Counted from the stretch's first letter, positions 1-12,298 are shown. The stretch: DNA of 64,000 nucleotides from Sphaerulina vaccinii (GCA_022570795.1 JAKUDP010000025.1:325001-389000); one strand, 5' to 3'. The notes: a model not told the origin generated them from the sequence alone. Numbers and translations: made by a program.

Positions 1-1926
1 GCTGGCTGTTGGAATGCTGCTAGCAGGAGCAGTACTCGAGGCCGTGGCGCTTGAAGAAGGCTGCGTAACAGTCGCGGTGTTACCATTCGACAATTGATAG
101 ACATTGAGGCGTGACGGACCACCGCAAAGCTCAGCATTGTTGCCAGTGCAGATCATGTTACAGTCATTGTTGCTCGTAATGTTGCTTCCGGCGTTGAAAT
201 AGCTGCCGCAGTAGCATTCTTGGCCGTACTCAGTTCCGAAGTATTGATAGCCATTGCAGAAGCTAGCACAACTCTCGAGAGTCATGTTCGCTGTATCAGT
301 GTAAGACTTAGCGGACAGAGCGCGTCCGTTGGACGCCTCGGTCATGCACTGATAGGCGTTGTAGTTGCCAACGACCTCGGGCGAGCCTGGAACAGGATTC
401 TGAGTGATGGTTCCACCAGTAGAAAACAACGAAAGACGATTGTTGTTTCCACAGACTTCGGTGGAATTGCCCGCACAAGCAGTGGAACAGCCCTGATCGA
501 CAGTCTGCTGGGAGCCATAGCTAAGAGCTTTGTCGCAGTAGCATTGTGTACCGACTTCCACGCCAGCCATGGTATAACCAGCACTGTTGCAGCTGGCTGT
601 GCACATCTCGATCGTGTTATTGGATGAGTCATAAGCCAGGAAGGCGAGTGAGCGGCCGCTCTGAGTATTGTCTGTCCAGCAGCCGACGTATGTCATGTTG
701 CCAGCATAGACATTTGTGTTTGTGCTGCCGTTGGTAGCGAATCCTGGATTCGGGTATGGATCATCGCCCTTTTGCTGGCGCGGATAGTATTGATCATAAG
801 ACCTACTACCGTCGCCGTAGAAGTTGTCTAGGAAGAAACGTGCCTGACCGCTTGGGGAGTTGAACATTGCACCTGCGTCGTGGCCTGTGTTGACATAGTC
901 CACAGTGTTGCATGGGCCATTCTTTGGATCAGCGCACTGTGGTGGGAAAGCCTTGATGAAGTTGAAGAATCGCTCATTACGGTTGCCACCAGTAGTGAAT
1001 GGCGCACAGCTACTGGAGTCGTCGCCGAGATCCTGCAGACCGCGAGCATATGCAACGTTCTTTGAGTTGTAATTGGCGAGGATGGCGGATCGGCCTTGCG
1101 CCACAAGGTCTGTAGCGTAGTTCATGGGGTACTGCGTGAAGTTTGTATAGCCGTCGCGGTAAACATCGTAGGTAGAGCAGCTGGCAGTCGACAGAGGACG
1201 AGTGAAAGCTGGCCAGATGTAACTGTTGGGGTTGCCGATCCACAAGGTGATTGGAACGGAGGTGGATAGCTTCTTGCCGATCATGGCATATCGATGAACA
1301 GTCTGAGCGCCTAGGGAGTGGCCACCAACCACGATCTGCTTCATGTTGGGGAACATGGCTTTGTTCGCGAAATACGTCGTCATCTGGTCGAGAACGTCGT
1401 AAGAGGAGATGTTCTTGCATTGATATGGGTACTGGTTGATGCCACCCGCTGACCACTGCGAGCCCTGGAAGACGATCGCGCTTGTGTTGGAGCCTTGGCC
1501 GGATGGCTGGCCAGCATTGAATGGGTAGCCATAATTCTTGTCATCGCCGTTCGAAAAGTATGGTGCCACAATGACTACGGAGCTCTGATTGACATTCGAA
1601 TCGGTGGTGATGGAGTTGAGCGCGCTGAGCATATTCGACATGTATGTTTGCGGATCGCGATTGAGGCCATGGATGACGATGACGGCGCGTTGGATCTGGC
1701 TCGGAACGATTCGCTGGCCATTCTGCTGAAGAGACTGGTAGTTGGTGAGAGTCAAATTCTGGCAGACCGACTTGGTTGTGGGATAGGCAATTCTCCAGTA
1801 GGCTAACTCGGCGCCTGGCTGACTGGGCAGACTGTTGGGAATAACACTGCCAGCGAACTGCTGAGCGATGGCCGAGGAGAAGAAAGACGCAATGCAGAGC
1901 GAGAGAGTGCAGAGCATCTTGACCAT
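1..1926 (-). CDS. Secreted alpha/beta-hydrolase with two WSC domains (C-terminus beyond window)
   Basis: Reading is open without introns from the ATG at 1926 to base 1, giving 642 codons; the C-terminus lies outside the window. A signal peptide is likely at residues 1-21 (hydrophobic, ending SSAIA). The catalytic domain follows: an IHG-type oxyanion motif near residue 85-90 and a GGHSLG nucleophile elbow near residue 203. Two cysteine-rich WSC modules start near residues 409 (YVGCW) and 519, followed by a Ser/Thr/Ala-rich tract at the edge. WSC modules bind cell-wall carbohydrate, so the enzyme probably acts at the wall or outside the cell. Several NxS/T sequons fit secretion. The substrate cannot be told; esterase or lipase-like is a family inference. 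Confidence 0.85.
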   Translation of the reverse strand, partial: MVKMLCTLSLCIASFFSSAIAQQFAGSVIPNSLPSQPGAELAYWRIAYPTTKSVCQNLTLTNYQSLQQNGQRIVPSQIQRAVIVIHGLNRDPQTYMSNMLSALNSITTDSNVNQSSVVIVAPYFSNGDDKNYGYPFNAGQPSGQGSNTSAIVFQGSQWSAGGINQYPYQCKNISSYDVLDQMTTYFANKAMFPNMKQIVVGGHSLGAQTVHRYAMIGKKLSTSVPITLWIGNPNSYIWPAFTRPLSTASCSTYDVYRDGYTNFTQYPMNYATDLVAQGRSAILANYNSKNVAYARGLQDLGDDSSSCAPFTTGGNRNERFFNFIKAFPPQCADPKNGPCNTVDYVNTGHDAGAMFNSPSGQARFFLDNFYGDGSRSYDQYYPRQQKGDDPYPNPGFATNGSTNTNVYAGNMTYVGCWTDNTQSGRSLAFLAYDSSNNTIEMCTASCNSAGYTMAGVEVGTQCYCDKALSYGSQQTVDQGCSTACAGNSTEVCGNNNRLSLFSTGGTITQNPVPGSPEVVGNYNAYQCMTEASNGRALSAKSYTDTANMTLESCASFCNGYQYFGTEYGQECYCGSYFNAGSNITSNNDCNMICTGNNAELCGGPSRLNVYQLSNGNTATVTQPSSSATASSTAPASSIPTAS

Positions 1927-3655
1927 AGTGGCCTTCAACGAAGGTGATCCTGAACGGGAGTACGAGGGCGACTGCAGGGCGGAATCGAGGTAGCAGCCTT
2001 CCTTATTATAACAACGCTACTCGAGGAGATAGTTGATGGTACTGTGCCTGTGCGGGACTAGGCCGTACTAGCCAAGGTGCATAATGAGCAGTGCTTCTCA
2101 TCACCTGCATGGCAAAGCACTGACTATGGCGAGGCTTGCATATGCTCGAGCCTCTGCATAGATCTGGCAAGATCTCGCACATTTCTGGCTTCTCGACGTG
2201 CCGCATTAGTCCAGCACGGGCTGTAAGTAGGCAGATTGGCTGAAGCTTGATAGTCAAGTCAGGTTGAAGCATTGATGATCAGGCTGAGGATTGAGATGGC
2301 CTGCAGATATCGATGCAGGCACCGTGCCGTCGCCAAGCCAGAAGATGTCCGCCGTCTACATCTGCAGGAGGCGTGAAGGCATACTTTCTGCCGTTCTTCG
2401 CTCTGAGCAGGCTTGTATCGTCGCTATGACAATTGTACGAACATCCAAGATGTCACGATAGCTGCTCGCGTGGAGGCACCCCAGATGATCACACGTGTCG
2501 ATAAGTTTTGACCGACTCGAAGTAGTGGGAAAGTCTAGAAGCTGTGGAAGAGTTGTCGTTGTCGGTGTTCGGCTTGTTTTGAACTTTAAACCAACTTCCG
2601 CGTCCAATAACCATCTCCGTCACGCAAGTTGCGCATGTGCCTTGCATATGCCGGAACAAAAATCTCTTTCGGTGCGGGATCTTTGGCGGACGCCCAACGC
2701 ACTGAAGATTGACAGGAAGTGTAGCCGGACCATCCTAGCAGCTATGCCTATGTGTTCGACCACAGGCATTCACTGTTCATGATACACGCGATATCAGCTT
2801 TCGGCACTGCATGCCCCGCTAACGTGTAATAGACAATCTTGTAGAAATGGTAGCAGGCTGCGATGGCTTTCCAGCCTGACGATCAAACAATAGCGCCCTC
2901 GTCTTGGCACGACTTTCCTCAACAAGCTGATTCGGGACCGAAGTAGGGCAACTCGTATACATGGCTGGATCGCTTTGGGACGAGGCGCTGGAAGGCTGCC
3001 TCGTGGTATCGAAGCTCTTTCCTGTTCCGTTCATCACAGTGCTGGAAATGAGTGTTCCTCTTACGCGGCCCTGCAAGCCAGAGGCTTATGTTCGGAGCCT
3101 CCGTTGTCCTCGAACTCTACCACACGCCTCGATACTGCACACCAGTAGTAAGGTGAACGTCTTCCACGAGACCACACACGCTTGCAGCTTGCTTTAGAAA
3201 ATATCGGAGCCGAAGAAGAACTTCACAATAAGCCAAACCTGCAAACAACTCGAGTGTGGGCGGTTGAGCCTGATCTAGGATAACAAGTCCGAAGCCATCA
3301 CTGCGGTCTTCACTTAGCTAAGCACATCGCTATCTGTGTGAACTGAGACTCGGCCTTCCGAGGTGGGCTGCAATATCAAAGGTGCTCTTCTGTAGCTCAA
3401 CATTGCTTATGTGCAGCTCTGTCGAAGTGCATGTTGCAATTCAACAACGTGATTGCACCTTGGGAAGGTCTCCGAGGCGAAAGAAGACTTGGTAGAAGCT
3501 TTTGTGCCGCGAAGGATCGCGGGAGGCTTCAATGAGGCAAAGACGCAAGGTCTATGTATCGGGTTGGTGGTAGCAAGGTTGACGGAGGCGTACATTGCGA
3601 CACGTGAGTACGACGTAGTACGATGTGGGTGAATGAGCTTGATATGATCCTCGTC
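1927..3655. other. Intergenic, no supported gene
   Basis: This 1.7 kb stretch holds the promoter side of the WSC hydrolase and the 3' side of the FAD monooxygenase. Only short overlapping ORFs of under 96 codons occur on both strands. None shows a recognisable domain, signal peptide or convincing intron structure. Confidence 0.6.
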
Positions 3656-5036
3656 CTACATTCCAGCTGCATCCAACAGCTTGCGTGTCTGTGAAGAAGA
3701 TTAGTGCCCACGGAGGACATTTATCAAAGCGACGAGACTTACATGCTCAAACACATCATGACCATATAACCACGATGCGAAAGTTGAATCCAGCAGCGGC
3801 CCAGTATCGACTTCTTGATCGGTTGGCAGCTCAAGACCAGCCATCTTCCGGTCGCGGTGTTCATGCTCTTCGCCATCCGGCATACGAATGAAGTCTCCAT
3901 TGCGGCGAGCGTTCGCTTGGACCTTCTCGCATCGCCACTTGCGACTTCGCTCGTAGACACGCATAGCCCTTGGAATGTCTTCGGCAGACTTCACTCGCGA
4001 TATGCACTCAGACAGAGCAGCGGCATCTTCTGTGGCCATTGCAGCTCCCTGCGCCAGAAATTGTAGCATGCCATGAGCAGCATCGCCCATCAGTGCTACT
4101 TTTACGGACTTGGACACCCATCTAGGCAGTCTGGGAACTTCGGCCAATGCCCAAGACTTGCAATCCTGTGCCTTCGATAGAATACCTCGTAAGGCTGGAT
4201 CGAAGTCGTGGAACTTGTCCTGTATCTCCTTGATATCCGCAGGCTTGTTCCATTCCGCAGCAGAGTCATTTCGAGCAGGATGTGTGCCATTGATGGCGAA
4301 GATCTTGCCATTATCTGCAGGGTAGATGATGACATGTCGAGATGGCCCAAGCCAGACGTTCGTGCCACTGTTGCTGAGGAGTGCGGCTGCTTGTGGATCA
4401 GACATGACTTCTTCACGTGTTGCCATGGCTCGATATGTTGATAGCGGCTGAAGAACGGGCGACACATCTTCTGTTGATATCATCAATTGACGTAGATGGG
4501 ATTTGATGCCCAAACAAAGTTAGCTTGAGTATGTCTCAGCAGGGTTATCTTGTCATACCATCTGCGACAATCACCAGGTCGCCTACGAATTTCTCGCCTT
4601 CGCTTGTCGTCAAAGAGGGCTCGTCCTCGTCCATTGCTACAACCTTCTTGCCGAGAAGAACCTCAACTCCAGCTTCGAGAGCAAGCTCGTAAAGTCCTTG
4701 TTGGTAGTCACTTCTTTTCATCGACCAGTATGGCGTCGCTGGTGCATCGTGCGGAGCGCGTGACTTAGGCTGAGCAAGCACAGAGCTGTCCTGGTATCGT
4801 CTGAAGACAAAGCCTGAAGGTGTGATAGCCACATCTCTGAACTTCTCAAGGATGTTCCAGTGCTCGAGAACCAGAGTTGCATTTGGTGGAACGTGGATAC
4901 CGGCTCCAACTGGCGAGAGTCTGTGTGCACTTTCCAGTAAGACTGCTTCGTGACCTTGCTTTGCCAGACCGATCGCTGCACAGAGTCCTGCGATGCCCGC
5001 TCCGGCTATAAGAATCTTGAAATGCTGTTCCGCCAT
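3656..5036 (-). CDS. FAD-dependent monooxygenase (salicylate hydroxylase-like), possible splice defect
   Basis: Exons are 4559-5036, about 3743-4509 and 3656-3688, giving 425 aa if exon 2 begins at 4509. The N-terminus carries the Rossmann motif GAGIAGL (residues 11-17) for FAD, the middle carries DG..KSHLR (the DG fingerprint of class A flavoprotein monooxygenases), and the C-terminal half carries GDAAHGM. These enzymes hydroxylate aromatic or polyketide substrates with NAD(P)H. Intron 2 (3689-3742) is canonical. Intron 1 has a good donor (GTATGA at 4558) and a CTAAC branch, but the position predicted by homology and phase ends TTTGG instead of YAG. The next in-frame AG (exon from 4470) would remove 13 residues, including most of the DG fingerprint. 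The family call is firm; activity is uncertain. Confidence 0.85.
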
Positions 5037-5495
5037 TGTATGTTGTATGTTGACAAACCTGCTAAGATGAGTCTGAATTGTCGTATTGCATTGGTCGAAT
5101 GCAAGACTTCTATGTTATCAGATTGTATGATCCTGTCAGTATTTGTGCATTCATATTGCTCGCTCTGCACGCATTGTTCGTTGTGCGAGACAACCGAATG
5201 ACCGCGAGCTCTCTTGATCTTCAGTTCGTACTCATTGGCATCGTCTTGGCAGAATCCCTCGGGCTTTCGCCAGCTACCGACGTTAATAAGCATTTCCTCG
5301 AATGGCAGGAAACCTTGCCACTCGCTCGTCATGCCCTAACGTAGCCGCCAAGATGATGGATCGTCAACATGTCGCAATACTAGCAGTGTCACTTGACGTT
5401 GATTGCGACATTGGGTTTGCTCGTCTCTTCCTCACGCACTCTGGACTATGGGCCTTCTTCAATACAGAAGGTGTCGCATTCAGCGCTGTAAGAGC
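5037..5495. other. Intergenic, upstream of monooxygenase
   Basis: This stretch of 459 bases lies between the start of the monooxygenase (minus strand) and the stop of the DUF6604-like gene (minus strand). I see no gene or repeat in it. Confidence 0.5.
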
Positions 5496-8376
5496 TCAGC
5501 GAACTGTAATCCCCATCGCTCTCATCGCTGCTAGTGACATGTCGTCCACGCCATCGTAGGTGTACGCCTCATGGCCAGTTCTTGCTAATTCTGGCAGAGC
5601 AGCTGTCGCTGATGCCATCGTTAGTGTTCGAGAATTTGACAGTAGAATGCTGTCCCCATGTACCGCATTCTGCTCTTTGTGGCGGGCTTTACGATTCTTG
5701 TTCTTATTCTTGTTCTTGTTGTTCCTCTTCGCAACAGTCGTAATGTCCGTGTTCACATCGTTAGCGGCCGTTATCATTTGCTTCCGATCATGTTTCAGAA
5801 TCTTGATGGGCTTAGGCATCAGCTCGATATCACGCATCAATGCTTCCAGAGCCTGGGTCGTGCCTTCGGCGCCGTGTTCTTCTGCAAAGTTCTTCACGAT
5901 TGGTAGAGCAGCTTGACCATGACAGGCCCATCTCGCTGTGCGCATACTGACCTCAGTAGACTCTGCGGCCGCTGAGGACAAGCTGTCGACAATGCGCATG
6001 GGAAGACTTTCCATCCGGTCGTGCTTTTGCTGCTCTGTCTCGAGCATCATATTGACAGTCCCCTGTATTGCAGGGGACAAACCATCTCGCAGCTGCTCCA
6101 AAAGGTGGAAACACCTCCGCTGCACGCCAAGGTAATCGAACTGCAAATGTCGCCATTCATCGTCAATGACTTCACGGATTTGGTCCAGAGATGAAATCAG
6201 GTAGACGCCATTGCCGCTTTGCATGATCGGTCGAGGACTCTGCTGGAGGCGACGATGGAGAGCAACGAGAAGCTCAGATGCAGACAATGAAGCATTAGCA
6301 ACCTCGCAACCCCTAGTCTTAAGGTTCTTCGCCCAGTAACGAGGTGCTAACGTGTGCGAAACTAGTGCGTCTGACCGCAGTAGCCGTTGTCCACTCTGAA
6401 AGTCTTTTGCGGATCTGTGCTGAAAGTGTGCGGTACCTGCCGCGAGATCCAGTCTTGGGCCACATTGTTCGAGAGTGACAGGTCTACCTCCGACGAAGAG
6501 GTGCTCGGGACCATGCAAATCGATCACATACTCCATATCAGGCCATGACCAGGAATCGTCGGTGCCTATCAAAGCGGTGTTGTACAGATGTGTATTGGCA
6601 AAGATGATCAGCCACGTGTTCGTCACATCTATGCTCACCCGCCATAGAACGATTCTTATCCAGAACAGCAGAACCCCACACCAAACGGGATTCTTGTAGA
6701 ACATCAGATGGTCCGGAGAGCCTTGCACTAGCTTGTTGGAAGACTTGTTCCTGTTCCCATCTTCCTTGATGCCATCTTTCTCGATGTGCTCGGCCACAAA
6801 GACGTCGATGAAGTGAAGGCCTTCCTCAAGAGAGCCTGTTGGATGACTGCCAAGGGAACTAGTCCACTCCCTGTAAGCGACTATGGTCTGCCGAGCTTGC
6901 ATGGCATTTTGTTTGAGCTCTTCAAAACCGTTGTGGGCATAGTCGCCGAGGTTCCACGTTATGTCAAAGACAACAGAGCTGGCCCAGATGTACCACGTAT
7001 CGAGGAGCGTACGCCGTGCGCTAGGCCTATCAGAGCAACGACTGCCTGTCGTTGCCATGACATGCGACACCCAGGCATCACAAAGCGGAGTATGCTCTCC
7101 CCGTCCTCGTCTCCAGGCCCAGAATGATGGCAGACATAGCATCATGTTCATATTGTTGTCCATTCTGAGTACCATACGTTCAGCTGCAGGTGTCTTTACA
7201 TTTCCTTCTGCATCAGCAAATCTTCTGTGTGGAATAGCTCTGCCTGCCTTTGACGGACTGCCCTTGCCCCGGGTTGTAAGATTCCAGAACTCAATCTGAG
7301 AGAACGAGTCCATGCAAAGCCAGTCTGCCAAGCCATACATACGACTGTCGAATGCGTCTCTAGCTTGCTCGGACGTGATGGCTTCACGCTCGCCCATGTG
7401 GTATAGATAGTCGAAGAGTATGTCACCCAAGGACCAATGATCCAACGCCTTATATGAACCCTCGTAGCCCCAGTACCTCGACCACTCCGGCTGGCCTCGA
7501 TGTAACTCCAGATGCTGAAATGCTGATCGTAGTGTCGTTTTCACTCCATCGAGAACCAGTTCAAGGTCCAGGGAATCCGCTCTCTTTACGTCTGACGGCG
7601 TCAAAGGCAAGGTCTGTAGTAATCGCAGCAGCCACCAGACCGACCTCGCCAGATGCGTATTGCTTCCAGAGTTCCGCCAGATACGCTCTGGTCTCATTAA
7701 GGTCCTGGAAGAAGCAGAATAAGATGAAGTAAAGATCGTCGTGGGTCGTTTCCATTTCAACAGTATTGTTGCTCGATTGCGACGCTAGCTTCGGCTTCGT
7801 CTTGGTCTCGTGACGCTTGCCACCGCGTCTCGCAACTTGATGGCGGCTAGGTCTGACAAGGTGGGCTATCTCGTCGTCCGCTTCTTCGACATCGGATGGT
7901 CCCTCCTCGGCGGCACTGTGTTCGCCAGAGGTCTGTTCGTGGTCGTTTGGATGTGCAGTTTTGGTCGGCAATGTCCAGGAGGTATCGCACGGCTTCAGTG
8001 GCTCCAGAGTGGCCAGCACGCTTTCCAGAACGACAATGAAATGGACATGAGTAGCATTGCTACGCACATAAGAGTCCTTAGATCGTGAATGCTTGTGGAA
8101 GAAATCGCTCGCTGTCTTGCGAAGCTCAATGACTTCTCGCAGCTTCGACAGCAGGCCGCCTTCCACACCAACTTGTGTCTCTTGCTGACTCGCAATGCCA
8201 CGAGCGATGTCTGCAAATGCATTGACTGAGAGAAGTGTTTTCTTGCCTACCTGCGATGAGGCGGCGGTGGTCGACACGCCGCAGGCACGACCTGCCCTGA
8301 CCAGCCACTTCGCCACAGCATCAGTGCCGTTCTTGTATCGACGATAGCTGTCGTTCAATGGTATGTCGTTGGCCAT
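5496..8376 (-). pseudogene. DUF6604-like fungal protein with a frameshift
   Basis: The first 271-codon frame (from ATG 8376) begins with a Y-RRYK-GT--V--WL pattern typical of fungal DUF6604 proteins, then an acidic linker, then a conserved-looking helix region around 7590-7700 (ITTDLAFDAVRR). That frame stops at 7561. Homologous-looking sequence continues in the +1 frame from about 7580 (DSLDLELVLDG) to the stop at 5496, over 600 more codons. No GT-AG pair joins the two frames without deleting the conserved stretch, so a single-base indel (one extra base near 7575-7600) is the simplest reading; a sequence error is possible. The C-terminal region has a Lys/Asn repeat encoded by a TTCTTG-rich run at 5695-5730. 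No catalytic motif is visible, and function is unknown. Confidence 0.65.
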
Positions 8377-9905
8377 AGTTGATATGATACGCGACTTTTC
8401 GCGTCCAATACGCGTGGAATACTGATTTGTGATGAAAGATCGATACAGTAAAGAGAGCGAGAAACAAGGATTCTAGAGTCCGAATGAGCGGCTGCTATGA
8501 TGGATCATGCACAAGTTGGATGGCATGTTCATGTGTGGTGTTGCAGGAAGCGGAAGAGAACTGAGTGTGGAACTGGAGAACGAGGAAAGGAAGGCCGCCA
8601 AGACGTGCCTTCCCAGTCTAGCGCGTAATGTGCTATATCACTTTTGCCTTGATTCTACTTCCATATCCTCGTGCTCACATGAGCGAGCAATGTCTTCTCA
8701 AGCGCTGAGCCACCTCATCAGCAATCTCTGCCAGAACTGGTTGAGGCAAGACGACAAGTGCCAAGACTGCCTTCCCCAATCGAGCCTAGCGTTTCTCTCC
8801 CTTTCTTCCTTGCTTCGCTCCTCTCTTTCTTCCTCCTCATCTTCACCATCACACCGCGCTCTACTCACCAACGGAATCGTTCAAGGCTCCCAGCGGCCGT
8901 GGATTGTCCTCGGGCCAGCTCCAGAACGATCAGCTCGTGAATACTGGTCGCCTCGGGCATTCTCCCTGCGCATATGGATGTCTCCTCATCGACAGAGACG
9001 TGGTTGCTGTCTAGACTACCGACACTCTTGCTAATCGTTGGGCTTCAGTGTGACTTGAAGCGAGATGACGATGATACAGAGTGGCTCGAACATCAGCAAA
9101 CCGCGATGATATAGCATATCTGGCTCGGCAAAGACAACCCTTGCAATCTGGGGCGACTGATCATGAAACTTCTCGTTGACAGTGACACTCGGTGCACTCC
9201 AGGCACTCCGTAGGCATGGAAAGTCTCGGATGCGTCACGTCGAACTTCGACACCCCCAACTCCAGCTCAAGTACTTCAGCCAGCATTTCAGTGACACCGT
9301 CCAGACACCATGCTCTCAGCTTACGGACCTCCTCTCGGCAGCATCGCCCGAGCAATGAAGGTTGCCAGTTTTGTTGGGTCCATCAAGACTTACATTACCC
9401 TCGAAACATCTCTCACAGAGAAGACAGGATGTTGCAGGTGAGCTTCAGCACCATACAGTACTGATGACCGGCTCAGATAGCCCGTCCATCGGAGATGCGG
9501 TGCATCTGCAAGAAGTCACGAGTACAGGGGTGTATACATAAGCGATGCACAGCGGCCGCGAACCCACTTTGATGCTTCTGCGTCCTTCTCCACCAATCTG
9601 TCAAACACGACTTGCATGAACACTGATATCGTTGGTTAAGTGCTGCATGTGCTATGGCGAGCACTGGCAACATGCACAGCTGAAGCTATGGAGGCCTGAA
9701 GTGGAGCCTCAGCTCTACTTGATGTTACGCACGGCATCTCTACAAGGTCAAGATAGGCTAACTTTCTCGTGGGACGACTCAGCTTCTCTAGAGCATCCAT
9801 ATGACTTGGGGTATATCAGCCGTGTTCCTCGATATTCCAAGTTTCACGACTCTACTCATTTGAGCCATCAGGTCTACAACAAGCCACTCCAATAGCTCCC
9901 TAATA
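8377..9905. other. Divergent promoter region between DUF6604-like gene and P450
   Basis: This 1.5 kb stretch separates two divergently transcribed genes. A 175-codon ORF (8507-9034, plus strand) is Ser-rich, has no recognisable domain or intron signals, and is not called a gene. No other structure was seen. Confidence 0.5.
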
Positions 9906-11627
9906 ATGGACCGCACAGCTTCCATAGTCACTGTCTTGGTAGCAGTGTTATGCTACGGTCTATGGCGACTGTCCTCGATTGGTAGACGACCCAAGGGATA
10001 CCCGCCAGGCCCTCCGACGATCCCACTTCTGGGCAACATTCACCTGGTGAGTGGCACATCCTACCATGACTACTCTGCGACTTTCTTCAGCTCATATGTC
10101 TTAGATGCCGACCGATGACATACACTTGCAGCTCCAGAAATGGGCACTTGAGTATGGCGACATCTACAGCTTGATACTTGGAACTCAGACTATGATTGTG
10201 CTTTCGGGCGACGAAACTGTCAAGGATCTCCTAGACAAGAGAAGCAGCAATTACTCTGATCGCCCTGAGATGTACATTGCTGGAGTGCTGGGCTCGGACA
10301 GTCTTCGCTTGCTCACGATGGTAAGTGACTATTCTCACGCTTAAAGCCTTGCTGATAGACTCCTTCACTCTGCCAGGCTTATGGTCCTCTGTGGCGAAGC
10401 ATTAGAAAGATGACCCATCAGCTCTTGAACATCACAGTCGCGCCGAACTATATGCCATACCACATGCTCGAGAACAAACAGATGCTGAATGATCTCTTGA
10501 ACACGCCGGTCGACTTTCTTGAGCATATCAGACGATACACTAGCGCAGTCACAACATCAATGGTGTTCGGCTGGCGGTCTTCCACTTACAACGATCCGAA
10601 TGTGCAGCAGTTCTTCGAGGGTTTCGAAGATTTCGCGGAGATGGCCATATCCAAAGCCGCATTCGCAATGGACGCCTTTCCATGGCTGAGATTGCTGCCG
10701 GACTTCTTGGTCCCGATCAAGAAGAAAGCCAAAAGCCTCCACAAGACTGAACGAGCACTGTATCTTAAGCACTGGATGAAGGCCACGGAGGAGTTCGAAC
10801 AAGGCACCATCAAGCACTGTTTCTGCGTTGGCATGGCCAAAACCCAGAAGAAAGAGAACTTCAGTGATGCTCAAGCTGCTTATATTTCTGGCACCTTGTT
10901 CGAAGCAGGCTCAGACACTACTTCAAGCACAATCTATGCCTTCGTACAGGCCATGCTACTCTACCCCGAAGTGCAACACCACGCTCAACAGCAAATCGAT
11001 ATTGTGATCGGAGACTCTCGCCTGCCTACGTGGGAAGACCAAGTCAACCTGCCTATCGTTCGTATGCTATACAAGGAAACCTTGAGGTGGATGCCGGTCA
11101 CAATCACAGGCGCAGTTCCACACGCAGCGATCAAAGCTGATACTTACAAAGGCTATATCATCCCCGCAGGTGCAAGTGTCATGAACAATGTCTGGAGTAT
11201 CAATCGCCACCCTGCTCGAGCTGGACCAAATGCGAGAGTGTTCGATCCCATGCGGTACAAGGACGATCATCTTGGGCTATCAGACTCAGCAATGAATTCA
11301 GATCCTTCGAAGCGTGACCAGTTCACTTTTGGTGCTGGAAGACGTCTTTGTGCGGGAATGCATGTTGCAGAGCGTAGCTTGTTCCTTGCGTTCGCACGCA
11401 TATTGTGGGCTTTTGACATTCGGCCTGCATTAGATGAGAAGGGCAGTGCGATCATGCCTGACCAGGAGAAGTTGATCTCGGGCTTGGTGGCGATGCCAGT
11501 GCACTTCCCGGCCAAGATCACGCCTCGATCGAAGGAGAGGGCCGAGATCGTTCGAAGAGAGTGGGAGGTCGCTGAGAGGAATCTGCTCGATCCAGTATCA
11601 AAGCAGTGGATTTCGTCACCACTATGA
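9906..11627 (+). CDS. Cytochrome P450 monooxygenase
   Basis: Three exons (9906-10046, 10105-10320, 10377-11627) give 535 aa; both introns (58 and 56 nt) are phase 0 with GTGAGT/GTAAGT donors. The N-terminus is a membrane anchor (residues 5-22) followed by the Pro-rich hinge PPGPPTIPLLGN. Diagnostic motifs are the I-helix AGSDTTSS, the ExxR motif KETLRW, a PERF-like FDPMRY and the haem loop FGAGRRLCAG, with Cys about 444 as thiolate ligand. The layout resembles the fungal families containing O-methylsterigmatocystin oxidoreductase-like P450s, so an ER-bound oxygenase of a secondary metabolite or xenobiotic is likely. No polyketide synthase or NRPS is near, so the substrate cannot be inferred. 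Confidence 0.93.
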
Positions 11628-12298
11628 AGTCTGCATAGGTACGGGAGCGGCAGTATACTGATCCATACGACCCGAAGAGAATGGCAGCACTACAGGACTC
11701 ACCATACTGCCGAGGTCCTCGTTTGGCTACACTTCTGGCTGTGGTTTTCACTGTTTCGGAGGCATGGGCAGGTATCTCGGCTTCGACACGATAGAATCGG
11801 CTGTGCGTGATCAGACCATCAAAGGGCATATAGGGAATCGTAAAGAAGAAGCCTCCACGCTCAACAAAAATCCGTAGCGCGTATTAGACAATACTGGATA
11901 TATGCACACATGAACTAGCGTCGGCTGTCCCCGGTCGATTTGATTGGTCAGCTGGCTCAACTTTTGACCCTCACCCCGACATTGCCCGACCCTGACTGAC
12001 CCTGACCGCTATCATCCTGGCGTCTCTTCCGAGTGCAGCCTCCTCTGCTTCCTCTCCTTGCTCTTCTTAGTGAGATCCTGTCTATGTTCTACATGTCAAG
12101 ATCTACCAAGAATGTACCAGCATTTAGCTCTCTTCTCAAGATCTGTAACTATGTCGAGCGTCATGATCGACGCTCCGAAGTGCAGCCCAACAGTAACCTC
12201 GTATAGCTAATAATAGTCTGACTGTGGTATACCTTCTTCAAAGAACTTCACGCAGAAAACACGTTCAACAATTTCTCCGATCTCGAACATCAAGCATC
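11628..12298. other. Intergenic between P450 and eqolisin, with a dispersed repeat
   Basis: This stretch of 671 bases is the 3' side of the P450 and the promoter of the eqolisin. It contains one copy of a short dispersed repeat near 11851-11926, described separately. No gene is supported. Confidence 0.5.
11851..11926. repeat. Dispersed short repeat, copy 1
   Basis: A 28-base stretch (11851-11878, containing CTCCACGCTCAACAAAAAT) matches 32993-33020 with one difference. About 30 bases further on, both copies share TGARCTAGCGKCGG. The region between differs, so these look like decayed copies of a short mobile or regulatory element. No terminal repeats are evident. Confidence 0.6.

Noticed and set aside
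8507..9034. 175-codon plus-strand ORF in the DUF6604/P450 intergenic region
   Set aside because: Ser-rich low-complexity reading without domain, intron signals or protein-like composition; likely promoter/UTR sequence.
3656..12298. Secondary-metabolite cluster made of the FAD monooxygenase, the DUF6604-like gene and the P450
   Set aside because: No polyketide synthase, NRPS, terpene cyclase or cluster transporter is present, and two of the three genes carry probable lesions. Nearness alone is weak evidence.
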